Part shown: positions 1 through 9,445 of the stretch, one piece after another | Numbering within the stretch: the first letter of the stretch is position 1 | Layout of the letters: every line of letters starts with the position of its first letter | From: Fasciola hepatica | Taxonomy: Eukaryota; Platyhelminthes; Trematoda; Plagiorchiida; Fasciolidae | Direction of reading: 5' to 3' | Assembly: GCA_948099385.1 (NCBI GenBank) | Contig: CANUEZ040000028.1 | Coordinates: forward strand, 2,046,001-2,110,000 | DNA: 64,000 nucleotides | The notes under the pieces: model-generated | Database searches by the model: none | What the model was told of the DNA's origin: nothing | Seen by the model: the letters and a program-made list of their open reading frames with translations, nothing else | Translations under genes and position numbers: made by a program

Positions 1-1250
1 AACTTCCTCTGTAAGTTATTGGTATTGAATGGGACCGACGAAAAAGCATGTAATAAGGTAGTTCAACGTACGTTAGATTGAAACGATAAAACACGTTCTC
101 TTCTGCAGGGATGGTTGAACCTGGGTTAAACAGAAGTTACGTGGAAAACAATCTCTACTTACTGTGCAGCATGTGAAAGACGATGAGATCATTGGATGTG
201 TTTAACTGCTTTGCGAATTCCTGGAACTCGGAGAAGCGAGGGCCCGGGAACATAACATCAAACACTGCTAGAAAGCTGAAGGGACTGACATTGGCGTGCT
301 ACATCATGAACCACGTGTTTTAATCAAGACTTACCAGCAGGAAATTAGACAGATTTGTTTGAGTGGAATGAAACGCCACACGAGTTGCTGAGCTGGTACT
401 GCACCCAGAACATAACAGGTGAAACAAGGTAGCGGAGAAGATTGTGAATTGCATGAAGATGTGAAACCACTGAATACCTGCTTCTCAGCTGAAAGACATA
501 AATCCAGGACTGAAATTCAGTAACATTTTCAACTGATATACAGAGGTTCGTACCAGTGGTTAAAGTGCACAGTCGTTACGACCGTGGTAAATTTCAATTT
601 GTGTAAAATGAACACCACAAATAATGCCAGATATTGAAAAACATTCTAGTTTCAGTCGAAATACATACACATCCACATGCATGGCCTGAGTCCATGACTT
701 GTCTGTGGGCGCGATACTGCCAGGTTGTCCACGCCAAAGCAGATGGTTTTCTTACGGATCCACAACCGGAGCCTTTAGCTATCCAAAACTTAACCCACAA
801 AGCAGCGAGACGAAACGTGGAGTCCGTGACCCACTGGGGGCCGCTGAATGATTGCTTAGTTCATACGTCCTTCGGATGAGGCCAGACATCCTGGGTGCCC
901 AGTGCACCCCTCCGCCACAGATGCCGATGAGCATACCGTTGTACACCCCATACGCCATCCATGGTTGGTTTGGAATCAAGGTCTAGCCATCTCCTCTAGA
1001 CTGACTATTAGTCAGCTAATCCCGTGGAGAGCGCCGGGTATTCGCTTTTGTTCTCTCCCTTTAGCGGGAACACCTCCGCCACGAGAAGGCAGTGAGTAGG
1101 ACTTTTTCAGCTGAGGCTGTGTTAGACGCACGGTCACTTGGGAGCATTTCGAGAGGCGTTCACGACGAGTAGCCATCTCGGAGTCTGAGACACCCACCCC
1201 CGACCATAATGAGGCATCTGGAGGCTGTTTCTTTACTACTGCCGATAGGC
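1..1250. other. No recognised gene
   Basis: Short frames only. None carries a family motif that I recognise, and the region is probably old repeat-derived sequence. Minus-strand frames between about 780 and 1200 could be further decay of the LINE ORF1 remnant next to it, but no domain could be matched. Confidence 0.4.
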
Positions 1251-1254
1251 GGCT

Positions 1255-1432
1255 TATGACGGCTCAAGCGACTTCCGCGCAGGACCTGATGCTCCTTGAA
1301 TATGATGCTGCAGGTTCTCGGTTTTTCTCTAACACAAATTCAACCGTTTTGCTATTCCTTGTCGTGGTACAGTCGTTGCACGCCATTTGCAGGAATGGAG
1401 AACTGCAAGGACTCCACCACTCATGTTTTCTC
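1255..1432 (-). pseudogene. CR1-like LINE ORF1 fragment, PHD-finger tail
   Basis: Read on the minus strand, this stretch encodes a segment matching the end of the PHD finger and the following linker of element A ORF1 (8.8-9.1 kb). It has the same order: a W, an SSPFLQ block, a C-x2-C pair, then a linker ending in AEVA. The similarity is also visible at DNA level over about 170 bases. The N-terminal half of the finger is missing because the fragment stops where the repeat starting at about 1430 begins. It is a truncated non-functional relic; the family is clear from the comparison inside this window. Confidence 0.65.
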
Positions 1433-2554
1433 TTGCAGCACAAAGCCCGTTCGTAACATCGGTTTTCGACCGGTTTGTTTGGTAGCTAATTTACACGAGC
1501 CGAAAGTGGTTTGATACGAAGAAAATCGACAATCGGAGTAATGTACACTGCACAGTGGACATTTTACTTCCGAAATGCCTTGAAGTACCAAGTTACAGAT
1601 CGTCCTTTTTCATGCCTTTGAAATGGGTAAAATAAGGACATTGAAGCATGCTTTTCCCGAAATAATCTTAAAAAGAAAAGCCAGAGTTGCAACATAACAC
1701 GATTTATGTCCGGGACGATTTCGCTGCATCTCAACACGGTGCATACTGCAGGTACGATACTGTTTATATAATTTCATGTAAAACCATTACGTTCGACAAA
1801 TATAGGGAAAATTATAATAGTCAAGTTACGTCACCCTAGTAAAGACACATTAACAAAGAGCTGTTTCTGCTGACACAATATAGGTTTCCATCGACGTATG
1901 GCAACAGCTTCAGCAAACCTCGAAAGCCTGGCATTCTTTGCCACGTAAATGACCCGAAACGCAGTGCTTCGATCAGCTGGATGTTGCGTCATCAGAAGAT
2001 GACGAGCGACGGCCGACGACAGGATCTTATGGTTTCGAACGTTGTCATTATGCCTTTGATCTGACCCTGATTGCATCACAAAACGTTGTACCCAATTTGG
2101 AATGTGTTCAATCACTCGGTTACGTAACTGCAGCTCTGTTCGACCCACGTATGTCGCTCCGCAACACTGAAATTGGTAAATCAGATTTGATTTGGTGCAC
2201 AGAGATGGACGTTGTTTCACCGAGGGTGTGGGGATCTCAATCGTTCGATGAACAATTCTGAGGTCAGCTGCATAATATGTTCGGGCAAGATAAAGTTGTT
2301 GCAAAGCGGTATGTGGTCACATGCCATTTTCTAAACATTTGACCGTGGGAATTTTTTACGACAAAATTGCTCGCGGAAAAATGTAATTTGGGAAGTGACA
2401 GAAATTAACGAAGCATGTCATGTATTTCACACGACTGGCATAAACCGTTGGGAAACCGTTCAGAAACCGCTTAGAAACCGATCAGTGTAATAGCACAAGC
2501 CGCTCGAAAACCGGCCAAAAACCGATCGGCTTCGGAGCGGTTTTGTCACAAGGG
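1430..2554. mobile_element. Foldback-family repeat interrupted by Penelope-like sequence
   Basis: The left 200 bases (about 1430-1650) match the outer part of the foldback arm at 2780-3126. The right part (about 2360-2554) matches the inner part of the same arm in the same orientation, including the blocks around GTAATTTGGGAA and AACGAAGCATGTCA. The ends resemble the foldback termini: CTCTTGCAGCA on the left and CACAAGGG on the right. About 700 bases between the two matching parts are absent from the foldback arms and hold the GIY-YIG fragment. Either the Penelope-like piece inserted into the repeat, or the foldback arms are internal-deletion derivatives of this longer form. Confidence 0.55.
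1831..2304 (-). pseudogene. Penelope-like element, GIY-YIG endonuclease domain (5'-truncated)
   Basis: This open frame of 157 codons has the layout of the C-terminal endonuclease of Penelope-like retroelements. It has LIYQFQC at residues 41-47 (a Cys-containing strand), the GIY-YIG core as TYVGRT at 51-56, basic R61/R63 with EH at 66-67, RHLLMTQHPAD at about 101-111, and the likely catalytic Glu in RFAEAVAIRR at 129-138. In the family this domain nicks target DNA for target-primed reverse transcription. No reverse transcriptase lies upstream; repeat sequence follows instead, so the element is 5'-truncated and cannot move alone. The frame is open, but the first Met need not be a real start. 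Confidence 0.75.
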
Positions 2555-2779
2555 TGTCCTTATAAGGCCCAAATTGATATATCAATTTTTGTACACTCCA
2601 AGTGATTCACTGCAACTGATCCGCAGGAACACCAAGTGTACTGTCTGTAAATCTTCCTATAAAATTATAGAATGAGATGCTGATGCACACGCTGAATAAT
2701 GAAACTGTCTATGCAACCATATTGAGACGTTATATCACTGAACTACATTCGTCACCAGACACAGCTGTATCTGGTTGTT

Positions 2780-3552
2780 CCCTTGTAGCAAAACCGCACC
2801 GAAACCGATTGGTTTTTGGCCGGTTTGTTTAGTAGCCATTTTACGCGGACCAACAATGGATTGATACGAAGGAAATCGACGACCGCAGTAATGTGCAATG
2901 CTTAGTTGGTGTTTTATTAGAATATGTTGACTTAATTCATCGAAATGCCCTGAAGTACCTCGGTATAGATCGCTCTCTTTTATTGCCTCGGAAAGGGTAA
3001 ACTAAGGACAATTAATCGGAAAATCATTAATTGAGAGATAGAAATGAACATCGTAAATCGTAATTTGGGAAAAGTGACAGAAACCAACGAAGCATATCAC
3101 GTATTCCAAACGATTGGCACAAACCGATCGGTTTTGAAGTGGTTTCTGGCCGGTTTTCGGGCGATTTTTGCTACTACGCCGAGCAGTTTCTGACCGGTCT
3201 CCGAGCGGTTTGTGCCAATCGTTTGGTATACGTGATATGCTTCGTTGGTTTCTGTCACTTTTCCCAAATTACGATTTACGATGTTCATTTCTATCTCCCA
3301 ATTATTGATTTTCCGATTAATTGTCCTTATTTTACCCTTTTCGAGGTAATAAAAGAGAGTGATCTATACCGAGGTACTTCAGGGCATTTCGATGAATTAA
3401 GTCAATATATTCTAATAAAACGCCAACTAAGCATTGCACATTACTACGGTCGTCGATTTCCATCGTATCAATTCATTGTTGATCCGCGTAAAATGGCTAG
3501 TAAACAAACCGACCGAAAAGCGACGTTAAGAACGGGCTGGGTGCTACAAGGG
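2780..3552. mobile_element. Foldback element with 347-bp inverted arms
   Basis: Two arms, 2780-3126 and 3206-3552, are near-identical inverted copies around a 79-base centre. Both are 347 bases long. The outer 11 bases are a perfect inverted repeat (CCCTTGTAGCA / TGCTACAAGGG). Arm identity is high inside and lower in the 20 or so bases next to the tips. The centre and inner arm ends are rich in AAACCG/CGGTTT words. TT flanks both sides, which may be a 2-bp target duplication but could be chance. No transposase is present, so it would depend on another element. Short open frames here, including a 143-codon one at 3139-3570, are a by-product of the repeat. Confidence 0.8.
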
Positions 3553-3724
3553 TTATGTACCAACACATAAGTGTAGTATACGCGGACCAGTGTTCCTCCG
3601 TAGTTGCTTGTATTCGGTCTGCAAAACACAGGAAAACTCCCTGAGCACAAAGGCTCAGTAAGTGCATTAACAGGATCCTACACTTACATTAGTCGAACAC
3701 TAATAGGGCCGCTAACAGTCTTAG
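3553..3724. other. No feature seen
   Basis: Spacer between the foldback element and the 3' tail of the next LINE remnant. Confidence 0.4.
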
Positions 3725-5230
3725 ACCAGATCAGATCAGATTAAGTCACAGGACTTGTGGCTTTGGCCAGTATACGTCCAGGTTCTTGCACTTGAGGGCT
3801 GCAGTGTCCCCACGGTGCTTCGACTGCCAAGTGGTCCGAATGTTCTGAAGGAAGACAATGAGAAGCAGGTTCGCTCTCGAAGAACCGGCAGTCGCGTTGG
3901 ATAAACAGGTTCACTGTCTCAACTAGCTGCCATGCTTACCCCCGAGAATCCCCCGTGAGGACATTTGAATAAATAAAAAGGCCGCAGTTTGCTGTTTTAT
4001 TGCGTGACGGGGAAACATGTATTGTGTCTTAGAAAAGAACGGAGTGAAAGAGAGAGGTGTAACCTGAGGGTATGCTCGTTTGGCTAGTCACAGTCCGGGA
4101 AAACCTCGTCCCAACAGTCATCCAGCCGTCGTTTAAACATGACGACGCTATTCGTTGCTACCACATGGGGTGGAAGTTTGTTCCACGGGTTTGTTACGCG
4201 GTGAGATAAGAAATGTGCCCTATCACTTCTGATGGTTCTGGGTTTCGTCAATTTGTGTTCATGTCCCCCGACCGTCGGGTTTTTACTTAGAACTAATAAC
4301 GGCCTGTCGGTTCCGGATAACCCGTGGAGCTGTTTGAACGTCTCTATCAGATCCCCCCCCCTTTTAGCTGTCGCCTTTTGAGCGAGAATAGGTCGAGTGC
4401 TTCGAGGCGTTCTTTGTAAGTCTTGTCCCTCAGCCCATTGGTCATCTTAGTAAACCATCTTTGAACGGTTTCCAACGGCTGTTTGTCCCTGACTAGTTTC
4501 GGTGCCCATGGGCACCAGGTGGGGGGGGGGGCGTACATGCGTTTTGTAAAGTGGCAATATTGTTCTGGCGTCCCGAGACCTGACAGTCCGACACAGTTGA
4601 AACATGGACCTATTACCCTTCGCTGCTGCCTCAAGGCACTGCTTGGTAGGCTCAAAGGCTTCGTGCACTTGAACGCCAAGATCTTTTATTATCCCGAGTG
4701 CTCCGTCATCGAAGTGCCGAGTCTCTCCTGCTCCCCCGCCATGGAGCAGCTGTCTGCACTTCGATTTAAAGGGAGCTCCCATATTTCGGTCCACTCTCGC
4801 ATTCTTATCAGGTCTTCCTGCATCCAGTTCGAAGATAGTTGCCCACAATATTGAGATCTCCCGCGAATAGAAAACCAGGATACCTCAAGGTGTCCATTAG
4901 GCCATTGATATAGATCGAGAACAATTGTTCTCGATCTTTATAAATGGGGGGGGGCTGTTAACAGGGGCCCCAACACGACCCCTGCGGCACCCCATTGCAT
5001 GCCCTAGCTGCGCTGGATGTTGCATCCACAACCCGAACATCGAACGTCCTACCAGACAGGTATGCTCTAATCCAGTTCAGCGTCCCTTATGCCCTGCATT
5101 TTGTGTACCAGCAGTCTGTGTTTTACCGAGCCGAAAGCCTTCTGGGAATCCATATAACACACTTCAACTCACTCGTCTTTGTTCAGTCTGCCGGTCACTT
5201 TGTCTAGAAATGATAAGAGGTTTGTGAGAC
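3725..5230 (-). pseudogene. CR1-like LINE, 3' half of ORF2 (RT) with 3' UTR, decayed
   Basis: On the minus strand, successive frames give RT palm pieces (a degraded YMDSQKAFGSV at about 5130-5160, corresponding to the FxKAFDSV motif), a broken GVPQGS block, a KDLGVQVHEAF block, LYKTHVRP, the ERLEALDLFSLKRR block, and a C-terminal TNPWNKLPPHVV block ending in a short tail near 4085. Several frameshifts and stops separate them, so no functional product is possible. The 3' UTR (about 4080-3750) ends in a motif shared with element B and then a GATCT-type pentamer tail at about 3725-3750. The 5' part (ORF1, endonuclease) is missing, the usual result of 5' truncation in LINEs. Confidence 0.8.
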
Positions 5231-5399
5231 ACGATCTCCACTTTTAAAATGGGACACCAAAGTGCGCACTGAGATTAATTTGCCGAGGCTGGTGTAGCGC
5301 ATAAGTCTTGAAGTTCAGTTTAGTTCAGTTCAGTTCATTCTTCATTCTTCATAATAGAGGCAGAGGGTATCTCTCCCGTGTAAGCCTCCTCGCCACAGC

Positions 5400-8234
5400 T
5401 CACTGATGTAGACTCATGTGTGTCTCCCACCACCTCTTTAGAAATACGTCCAGAAGTCGCTTGAACAATGTGTCGTTGGGCTCTTCCACCACTTCGGCTG
5501 GCAGCCAGTTCCATAGATTGGTCACCCTCCGAGATAGACGGTACACCAGAGGGAGGCCCGCCGAGTGCAGTTTCTTTAGAGTTAGCGGGTGTCCCCTCGT
5601 ACGGCCATGTCCGCGGAGAGGGAGCTCTGCACGTAGTTCTGGACCGAAGTCGCCTCTCATGACACGCCTGGTGAAGATCAGGTCTCCCCGGACTCTCCGA
5701 TAGGCCACTGGAAACAGCCCTGTGATCTTCAGCCGCTCTTCGTAGCTGACCCCACGTAGCCCTCCGATAAGGCGGGTTGCGCCTCTCTGTACTCTTTCTA
5801 ACTTTGCCACCTCTGCCAACGTACAAGGGAAAACTGCTGGCCCCCCGTATTCCAGCCTGGGACGCACATGGGTTGCATACAGCACCTTGAAGGCGTTGAG
5901 TGAGAGATGGCCGAATGAACGAGTTATCGGCCCCAGGATACTCCACGCTGAAGAACAGACTCTATCAGTATTGTGCTTCGTTTTTAATGACGAGGCCACC
6001 ATCGCTCCCAGATCTTTTTCGCAGACAGAGCGCCGGAGGGGTGCCCCGTGTATATTGTACATCCCACTGCTGGACGGTGCTCCTACTCGCATATGCGCAC
6101 ACTTGTCCGTGTTGACTGGTAGTGACCACAGATCTGACCATCTCTCAAGGGCTCTGATGTCCTCCTGAAGAACGAGCTCGTCAGCGTATGACGTAACCGT
6201 GCGCCAGATCTTTAGGTCGTCTGCGTAAATGAGGCACGGCGATTGAAAAACTGGTGGTAGGTCATTGATATAGGCCAGGAAGAGGAGCGGACCCAGAACC
6301 GATCCTTGTGTAACACCACTAGCTGCCACTTGCCAAGTTGACAGTGACTGTGCTACTCGTACTGCAAAGGTTCGGCCTTTTAGAAAGTCCTCTATCCACA
6401 GAATCAAGGGATCTACTACACCAAGAGCCTTAAGCTTACCTAATAGACGGTCATGCGGAACTTTGTCAAAAGCTTTGCTAAAATCCACGAAGATTACGTC
6501 CGTAGGGTGTCCTTCGGCCTTGGCTATCGTCCAGCGTTCTCGTGCGATTACCAAGTTTGTTAGGCACGACCTGCTTTTCCAAAAACCACGTTGTTGTCGG
6601 CTAAGTAGGTCGTATACCCCAATATGGTCCCGGATTCGCGTTGCCAGCATGCGCTCCATAACCTTTCCTATCACCGCTGTTAGACTGACAGGTCGGTAGT
6701 TGACAGCCTCAGCTTTTGCCCCACCTTTGTACAGTGGCACGACGACCGCTTTCTTCCATTCTTGGGGGAGCTTTCCCGCTGCTAAAGACGCGTTGAACAG
6801 TCGTGTGACTGGTTGAGTTAACACATCGGCCAGTTCCTTTACCACCAACGGATGAACACCATCAGGTCCCGGGGATTGGTTGACTCTAATGGTGCGCATG
6901 GTTGCCGCCACTTCTTCCTCGGTGAGTTCTTGACAAGACATTTGGGGGGCTCCCCCGGCAATGTGTGAAGGACGATTGTGCCTCTGTTCAGGAGCATAGA
7001 CTGACAAGTAATGTCTCGCCAGTATCTCTGCCTTGTGTTCATCTGTAACTCCCAGCGAATGTCCGTCCTGTAGGGCTGGGATTGCAGTCGTGGTTCGCGT
7101 TCTCCGTCGCAGATATGCGAACAGTCGTTTGGGTGCTTGTATCGAGTCCATTGCTAACGTCTCCTCGAAGATACGTCGCTTTTCTCGTTTTATTTGGGTA
7201 CACTGGTTCCGGATGTTGCGGTATCGATCATATCCTTCTCCAGTCGCTTGACATTGTTTCCATGCTCGGTTCCGACGCTTCAAAAGACGCCTAAGTTGCG
7301 AGTCAAACCAAGGTGGGCCTTTCGCATGCGGCCGCTGTCTGGATGGTGGAGCAAAATTCTGGCATAATTGAAGGATTTCATCTCGGATTACCTCCCAAGC
7401 CTTGTCGATGTCATACGGTTCTGGCGGATACCACATCAATGAGGATGCAGCCTCCCTGGCTTGTCGGAACGACATTCGCCAGACGTTGAGTCCGCCCTGT
7501 GGTCTGGGGACAAACGTCGCTCCTCTCTTCCAGCTGATGGTCAATACTGCATGGTCACTGCACCCTGGTGGCGGTAGGTACTCGATCTGATCAACATCGG
7601 ACCGCCTTGGAGATATCACCAGATCTAGGATAGACGTGTGGTGATCCTCGGTTCGTAACGGCCTTCTGAATTGTTGGTACAAGGAAAGTTCCAGCACCTT
7701 TGAAAGAAGCTCGCGGGAAAATGAACCCGTTCCTGCAATGCACCGCAAGTTCTCCCAGTCCACATTCGGCGAGTTGAAGTCACCCAAAATTAGACAGTGA
7801 CCATCGCCCGCCCAACGTCTTACTCCAGTCAGTACTTCCCGTGGGTCTGCTTCTGGTGACCGATAAATGACTCCGACAGACTCAAATCCACTGGGTGTCA
7901 ACTTCACGCGACACCAAAGAGATTCTTCAAAGCCCTCCGGGTCTATCAGGCGATCCAACTGTAGCGAAGGGACGTCAGCTCGAATGTACATCGCCACGCC
8001 GCCTCCTCGCCTAGCTTGGCTCTTATCGGCACGGTAAAGTGTGTATCCTGGGATAGCCACTTCCGAGTCCTGCACCCTACTGGTAAGCCACGTCTCCGTC
8101 AAGGCGACCAATGTTGGCGAGTGCTGAACCACCCATGCCTCGAGCTCATCTCGCTTGTTCAACAGACTCCTGACATTAGACGACATGACAAGTGCATGCC
8201 CTCTACTGTCTTCCCTCTCCTTACCGGCCCTCAT
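5400..8234 (-). CDS. LINE ORF2 protein: AP endonuclease and reverse transcriptase
   Basis: This 944-residue frame is intact. The start is taken as the ATG at 8234, whose last bases overlap the ORF1 stop (ATGA); the frame stays open 20 codons further upstream. The endonuclease shows SSNVRSL (18-24), TETWL (46-50), ILGDFNSPNVDW (149-160) and SDHAVLTIS (226-234). The RT shows QSPGPDGVHP, NYRPVSLTAVIGKVMER, FSKAFDKVPH (near 586), TQGSVLGPLLF and the catalytic YADD (670-673), followed by the thumb and a C-terminal LFKRLLDVFLKRWW block. Length fits full CR1-type ORF2. The enzyme nicks chromosomal DNA and copies its own mRNA at the nick. All key residues I can check are present, so it may encode an active enzyme. 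Confidence 0.92.
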   Translation of the reverse strand: MRAGKEREDSRGHALVMSSNVRSLLNKRDELEAWVVQHSPTLVALTETWLTSRVQDSEVAIPGYTLYRADKSQARRGGGVAMYIRADVPSLQLDRLIDPEGFEESLWCRVKLTPSGFESVGVIYRSPEADPREVLTGVRRWAGDGHCLILGDFNSPNVDWENLRCIAGTGSFSRELLSKVLELSLYQQFRRPLRTEDHHTSILDLVISPRRSDVDQIEYLPPPGCSDHAVLTISWKRGATFVPRPQGGLNVWRMSFRQAREAASSLMWYPPEPYDIDKAWEVIRDEILQLCQNFAPPSRQRPHAKGPPWFDSQLRRLLKRRNRAWKQCQATGEGYDRYRNIRNQCTQIKREKRRIFEETLAMDSIQAPKRLFAYLRRRTRTTTAIPALQDGHSLGVTDEHKAEILARHYLSVYAPEQRHNRPSHIAGGAPQMSCQELTEEEVAATMRTIRVNQSPGPDGVHPLVVKELADVLTQPVTRLFNASLAAGKLPQEWKKAVVVPLYKGGAKAEAVNYRPVSLTAVIGKVMERMLATRIRDHIGVYDLLSRQQRGFWKSRSCLTNLVIARERWTIAKAEGHPTDVIFVDFSKAFDKVPHDRLLGKLKALGVVDPLILWIEDFLKGRTFAVRVAQSLSTWQVAASGVTQGSVLGPLLFLAYINDLPPVFQSPCLIYADDLKIWRTVTSYADELVLQEDIRALERWSDLWSLPVNTDKCAHMRVGAPSSSGMYNIHGAPLRRSVCEKDLGAMVASSLKTKHNTDRVCSSAWSILGPITRSFGHLSLNAFKVLYATHVRPRLEYGGPAVFPCTLAEVAKLERVQRGATRLIGGLRGVSYEERLKITGLFPVAYRRVRGDLIFTRRVMRGDFGPELRAELPLRGHGRTRGHPLTLKKLHSAGLPLVYRLSRRVTNLWNWLPAEVVEEPNDTLFKRLLDVFLKRWWETHMSLHQ

Positions 8235-8902
8235 TGCACCTCCACCGCAGGGGCCGCCTGGTTGATGATGCCGGCGAGATTGAACGGTTCCCATCTCAGT
8301 TGAAGACGCCTCCGCTGAACACGAAAATCCCGGATAAGAAGACCTGATTCACCACTGGCCTGGCGTTCGCGGAGCTCTCTCAAGGCTAACCGGTGCCTCT
8401 CCCTTTCCTCGAGGTCGAGATCTCGAAGGAGTCGCTGTTTCTCTCCTTTTAATCTGTAGGACCGCTGTAGCACCCAGCGGCATTCCTCATCGGAACCCAA
8501 GACCACCTTGAGCGGACGAGGGTTAACATTGTCATTTATTTTCCCTAATCGAAAAACGGCCTTGACCTTCACGTTATTTGCCAGGATTTCCTCATTTGTG
8601 GAGAATATTTTGGCGAATATGTCCCGTAGAAGAGATGCGTCGTGCTCCAATCTACTTTGAGGCTCCGACTCGGTTGATTCTGAAAGATTCACGACTAAGA
8701 AACATTGTGTCCTAGGTGGTGGCGCCATCCGTTGACGAGGCTTTACTGTTTTCCACTGACTAATGGTTTCCGTCGGTGTACAGCTACTTCGACTTTGTCT
8801 GTGACCACGGATTTCTTTCGGCGTTGCTTCTTCACTGCTCCTAATGGGTTGTTCGTAGCCTCTGAAGCGACTTCTGCGTGGGACCTGGGGCTCGTTGCAC
8901 AT
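8231..8902 (-). CDS. LINE ORF1, C-terminal RRM-like part (frame 2)
   Basis: This frame carries the second half of ORF1. From about 8728 (Met of MAPPPRTQ) it reads a CFLVVNLSES strand, a VKVKAVFRLGK block, RPLKVVLGSDEE, then a charged stretch of Glu/Arg helices (LEERERHRLALRELRER) and a SGLLIRDFRV end. That pattern is seen in RRM-like ORF1 proteins of LINEs, which bind element RNA. The part before the Met is probably not translated in this frame; the PHD half lies in the neighbouring frame. The stop at 8231-8233 overlaps the ORF2 start as ATGA. Confidence is high that this is ORF1 sequence and moderate for the RRM label. Confidence 0.75.
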   Translation of the reverse strand: MCNEPQVPRRSRFRGYEQPIRSSEEATPKEIRGHRQSRSSCTPTETISQWKTVKPRQRMAPPPRTQCFLVVNLSESTESEPQSRLEHDASLLRDIFAKIFSTNEEILANNVKVKAVFRLGKINDNVNPRPLKVVLGSDEECRWVLQRSYRLKGEKQRLLRDLDLEERERHRLALRELRERQASGESGLLIRDFRVQRRRLQLRWEPFNLAGIINQAAPAVEVQ

Positions 8903-9162
8903 GGTGCCGCGGGTGCCTGGTTCGCCGCTGAATCAGCTTCATCTCTTTTCCTTTTATTTGCGGTGGTACAATCTGTGCATAGAATTTGCAGGAATGGAGA
9001 GCTGCGGGAACTCAGCCACTCATACCTATCCTTGTCGATTTTAGTACACTTTAGGTGGATCCACCCCTCGCAAAAATCACACATCAGGGCTTTGACCCGA
9101 GGGCCGATATTTTTCTTGCACACCAAACACGCACATTGATCCTCGGAGGTAACTGAACTCAT
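8743..9162 (-). CDS. LINE ORF1, N-terminal PHD-finger part (frame 1)
   Basis: The start is taken as the ATG at 9162 (MSSVTSEDQ). A Cys/His array follows: C-x2-C, then C-x2-C (MCDFCEGW), H-x2-C (IHLKC), then C-x2-C (LCTDC), spaced as in a PHD finger. A basic linker follows (KRKRDE, KKQRRKK). PHD fingers in CR1-type ORF1 proteins are known from the literature. The frame stops at 8743 in an A-run (GGAAAAC), while the RRM-like half continues in the -1 frame. A one-base indel is the simple explanation; programmed slippage is possible but unproven. An upstream ATG at 9192 is in frame but less likely. Confidence 0.8.
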   Translation of the reverse strand: MSSVTSEDQCACLVCKKNIGPRVKALMCDFCEGWIHLKCTKIDKDRYEWLSSRSSPFLQILCTDCTTANKRKRDEADSAANQAPAAPCATSPRSHAEVASEATNNPLGAVKKQRRKKSVVTDKVEVAVHRRKPLVSGKQ

Positions 9163-9445
9163 AATGTTTATAAATCCGCTGAGAAGCCACAAATATCACA
9201 GGACGATATATATCCACGAGGCACAACGGTAGACAGCCGGTGTAACGCAGTTCAGTTCAGTTTGCAGAGGACTTGGTGTGGCTAGAGCCAATCGTGTGTC
9301 CAGATAGTTGTGTTGTCGGCTCGTTCCCGCAGCTCCCAGTACTGCGTGATTTTCTATTTCTGAAAGGCAGAAATTTTGTGCAGTATCAGCCCTGACAGAG
9401 AAAGGTGGAAACAATAAGTAAATTGCATTTGACCCTAGAAGCTGC

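Larger units (their letters stand above)
5293..9240 (-). mobile_element. LINE element A, CR1-like, nearly full length
   Basis: Order on the minus strand: a short 5' UTR (9240-9163), ORF1 with PHD finger and RRM-like part, ORF2 with APE-type endonuclease and reverse transcriptase, a short 3' UTR, and a tail of GAACT-like pentamers (about 5311-5336). ORF1 and ORF2 overlap by ATGA. ORF2 is uninterrupted, unlike every other LINE in the window, so this is the youngest copy here. The 5' boundary abuts the tail of element B, which ends in the same kind of pentamer repeat. ORF1 with PHD plus APE-RT is typical of CR1-type LINEs; the precise clade needs a tree. Confidence 0.85.

Noticed and set aside
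3139..3570. 143-codon open frame over the foldback element
   Set aside because: It crosses the loop and right arm of the palindrome and has no protein motif; the open frame follows from the repeat's composition.
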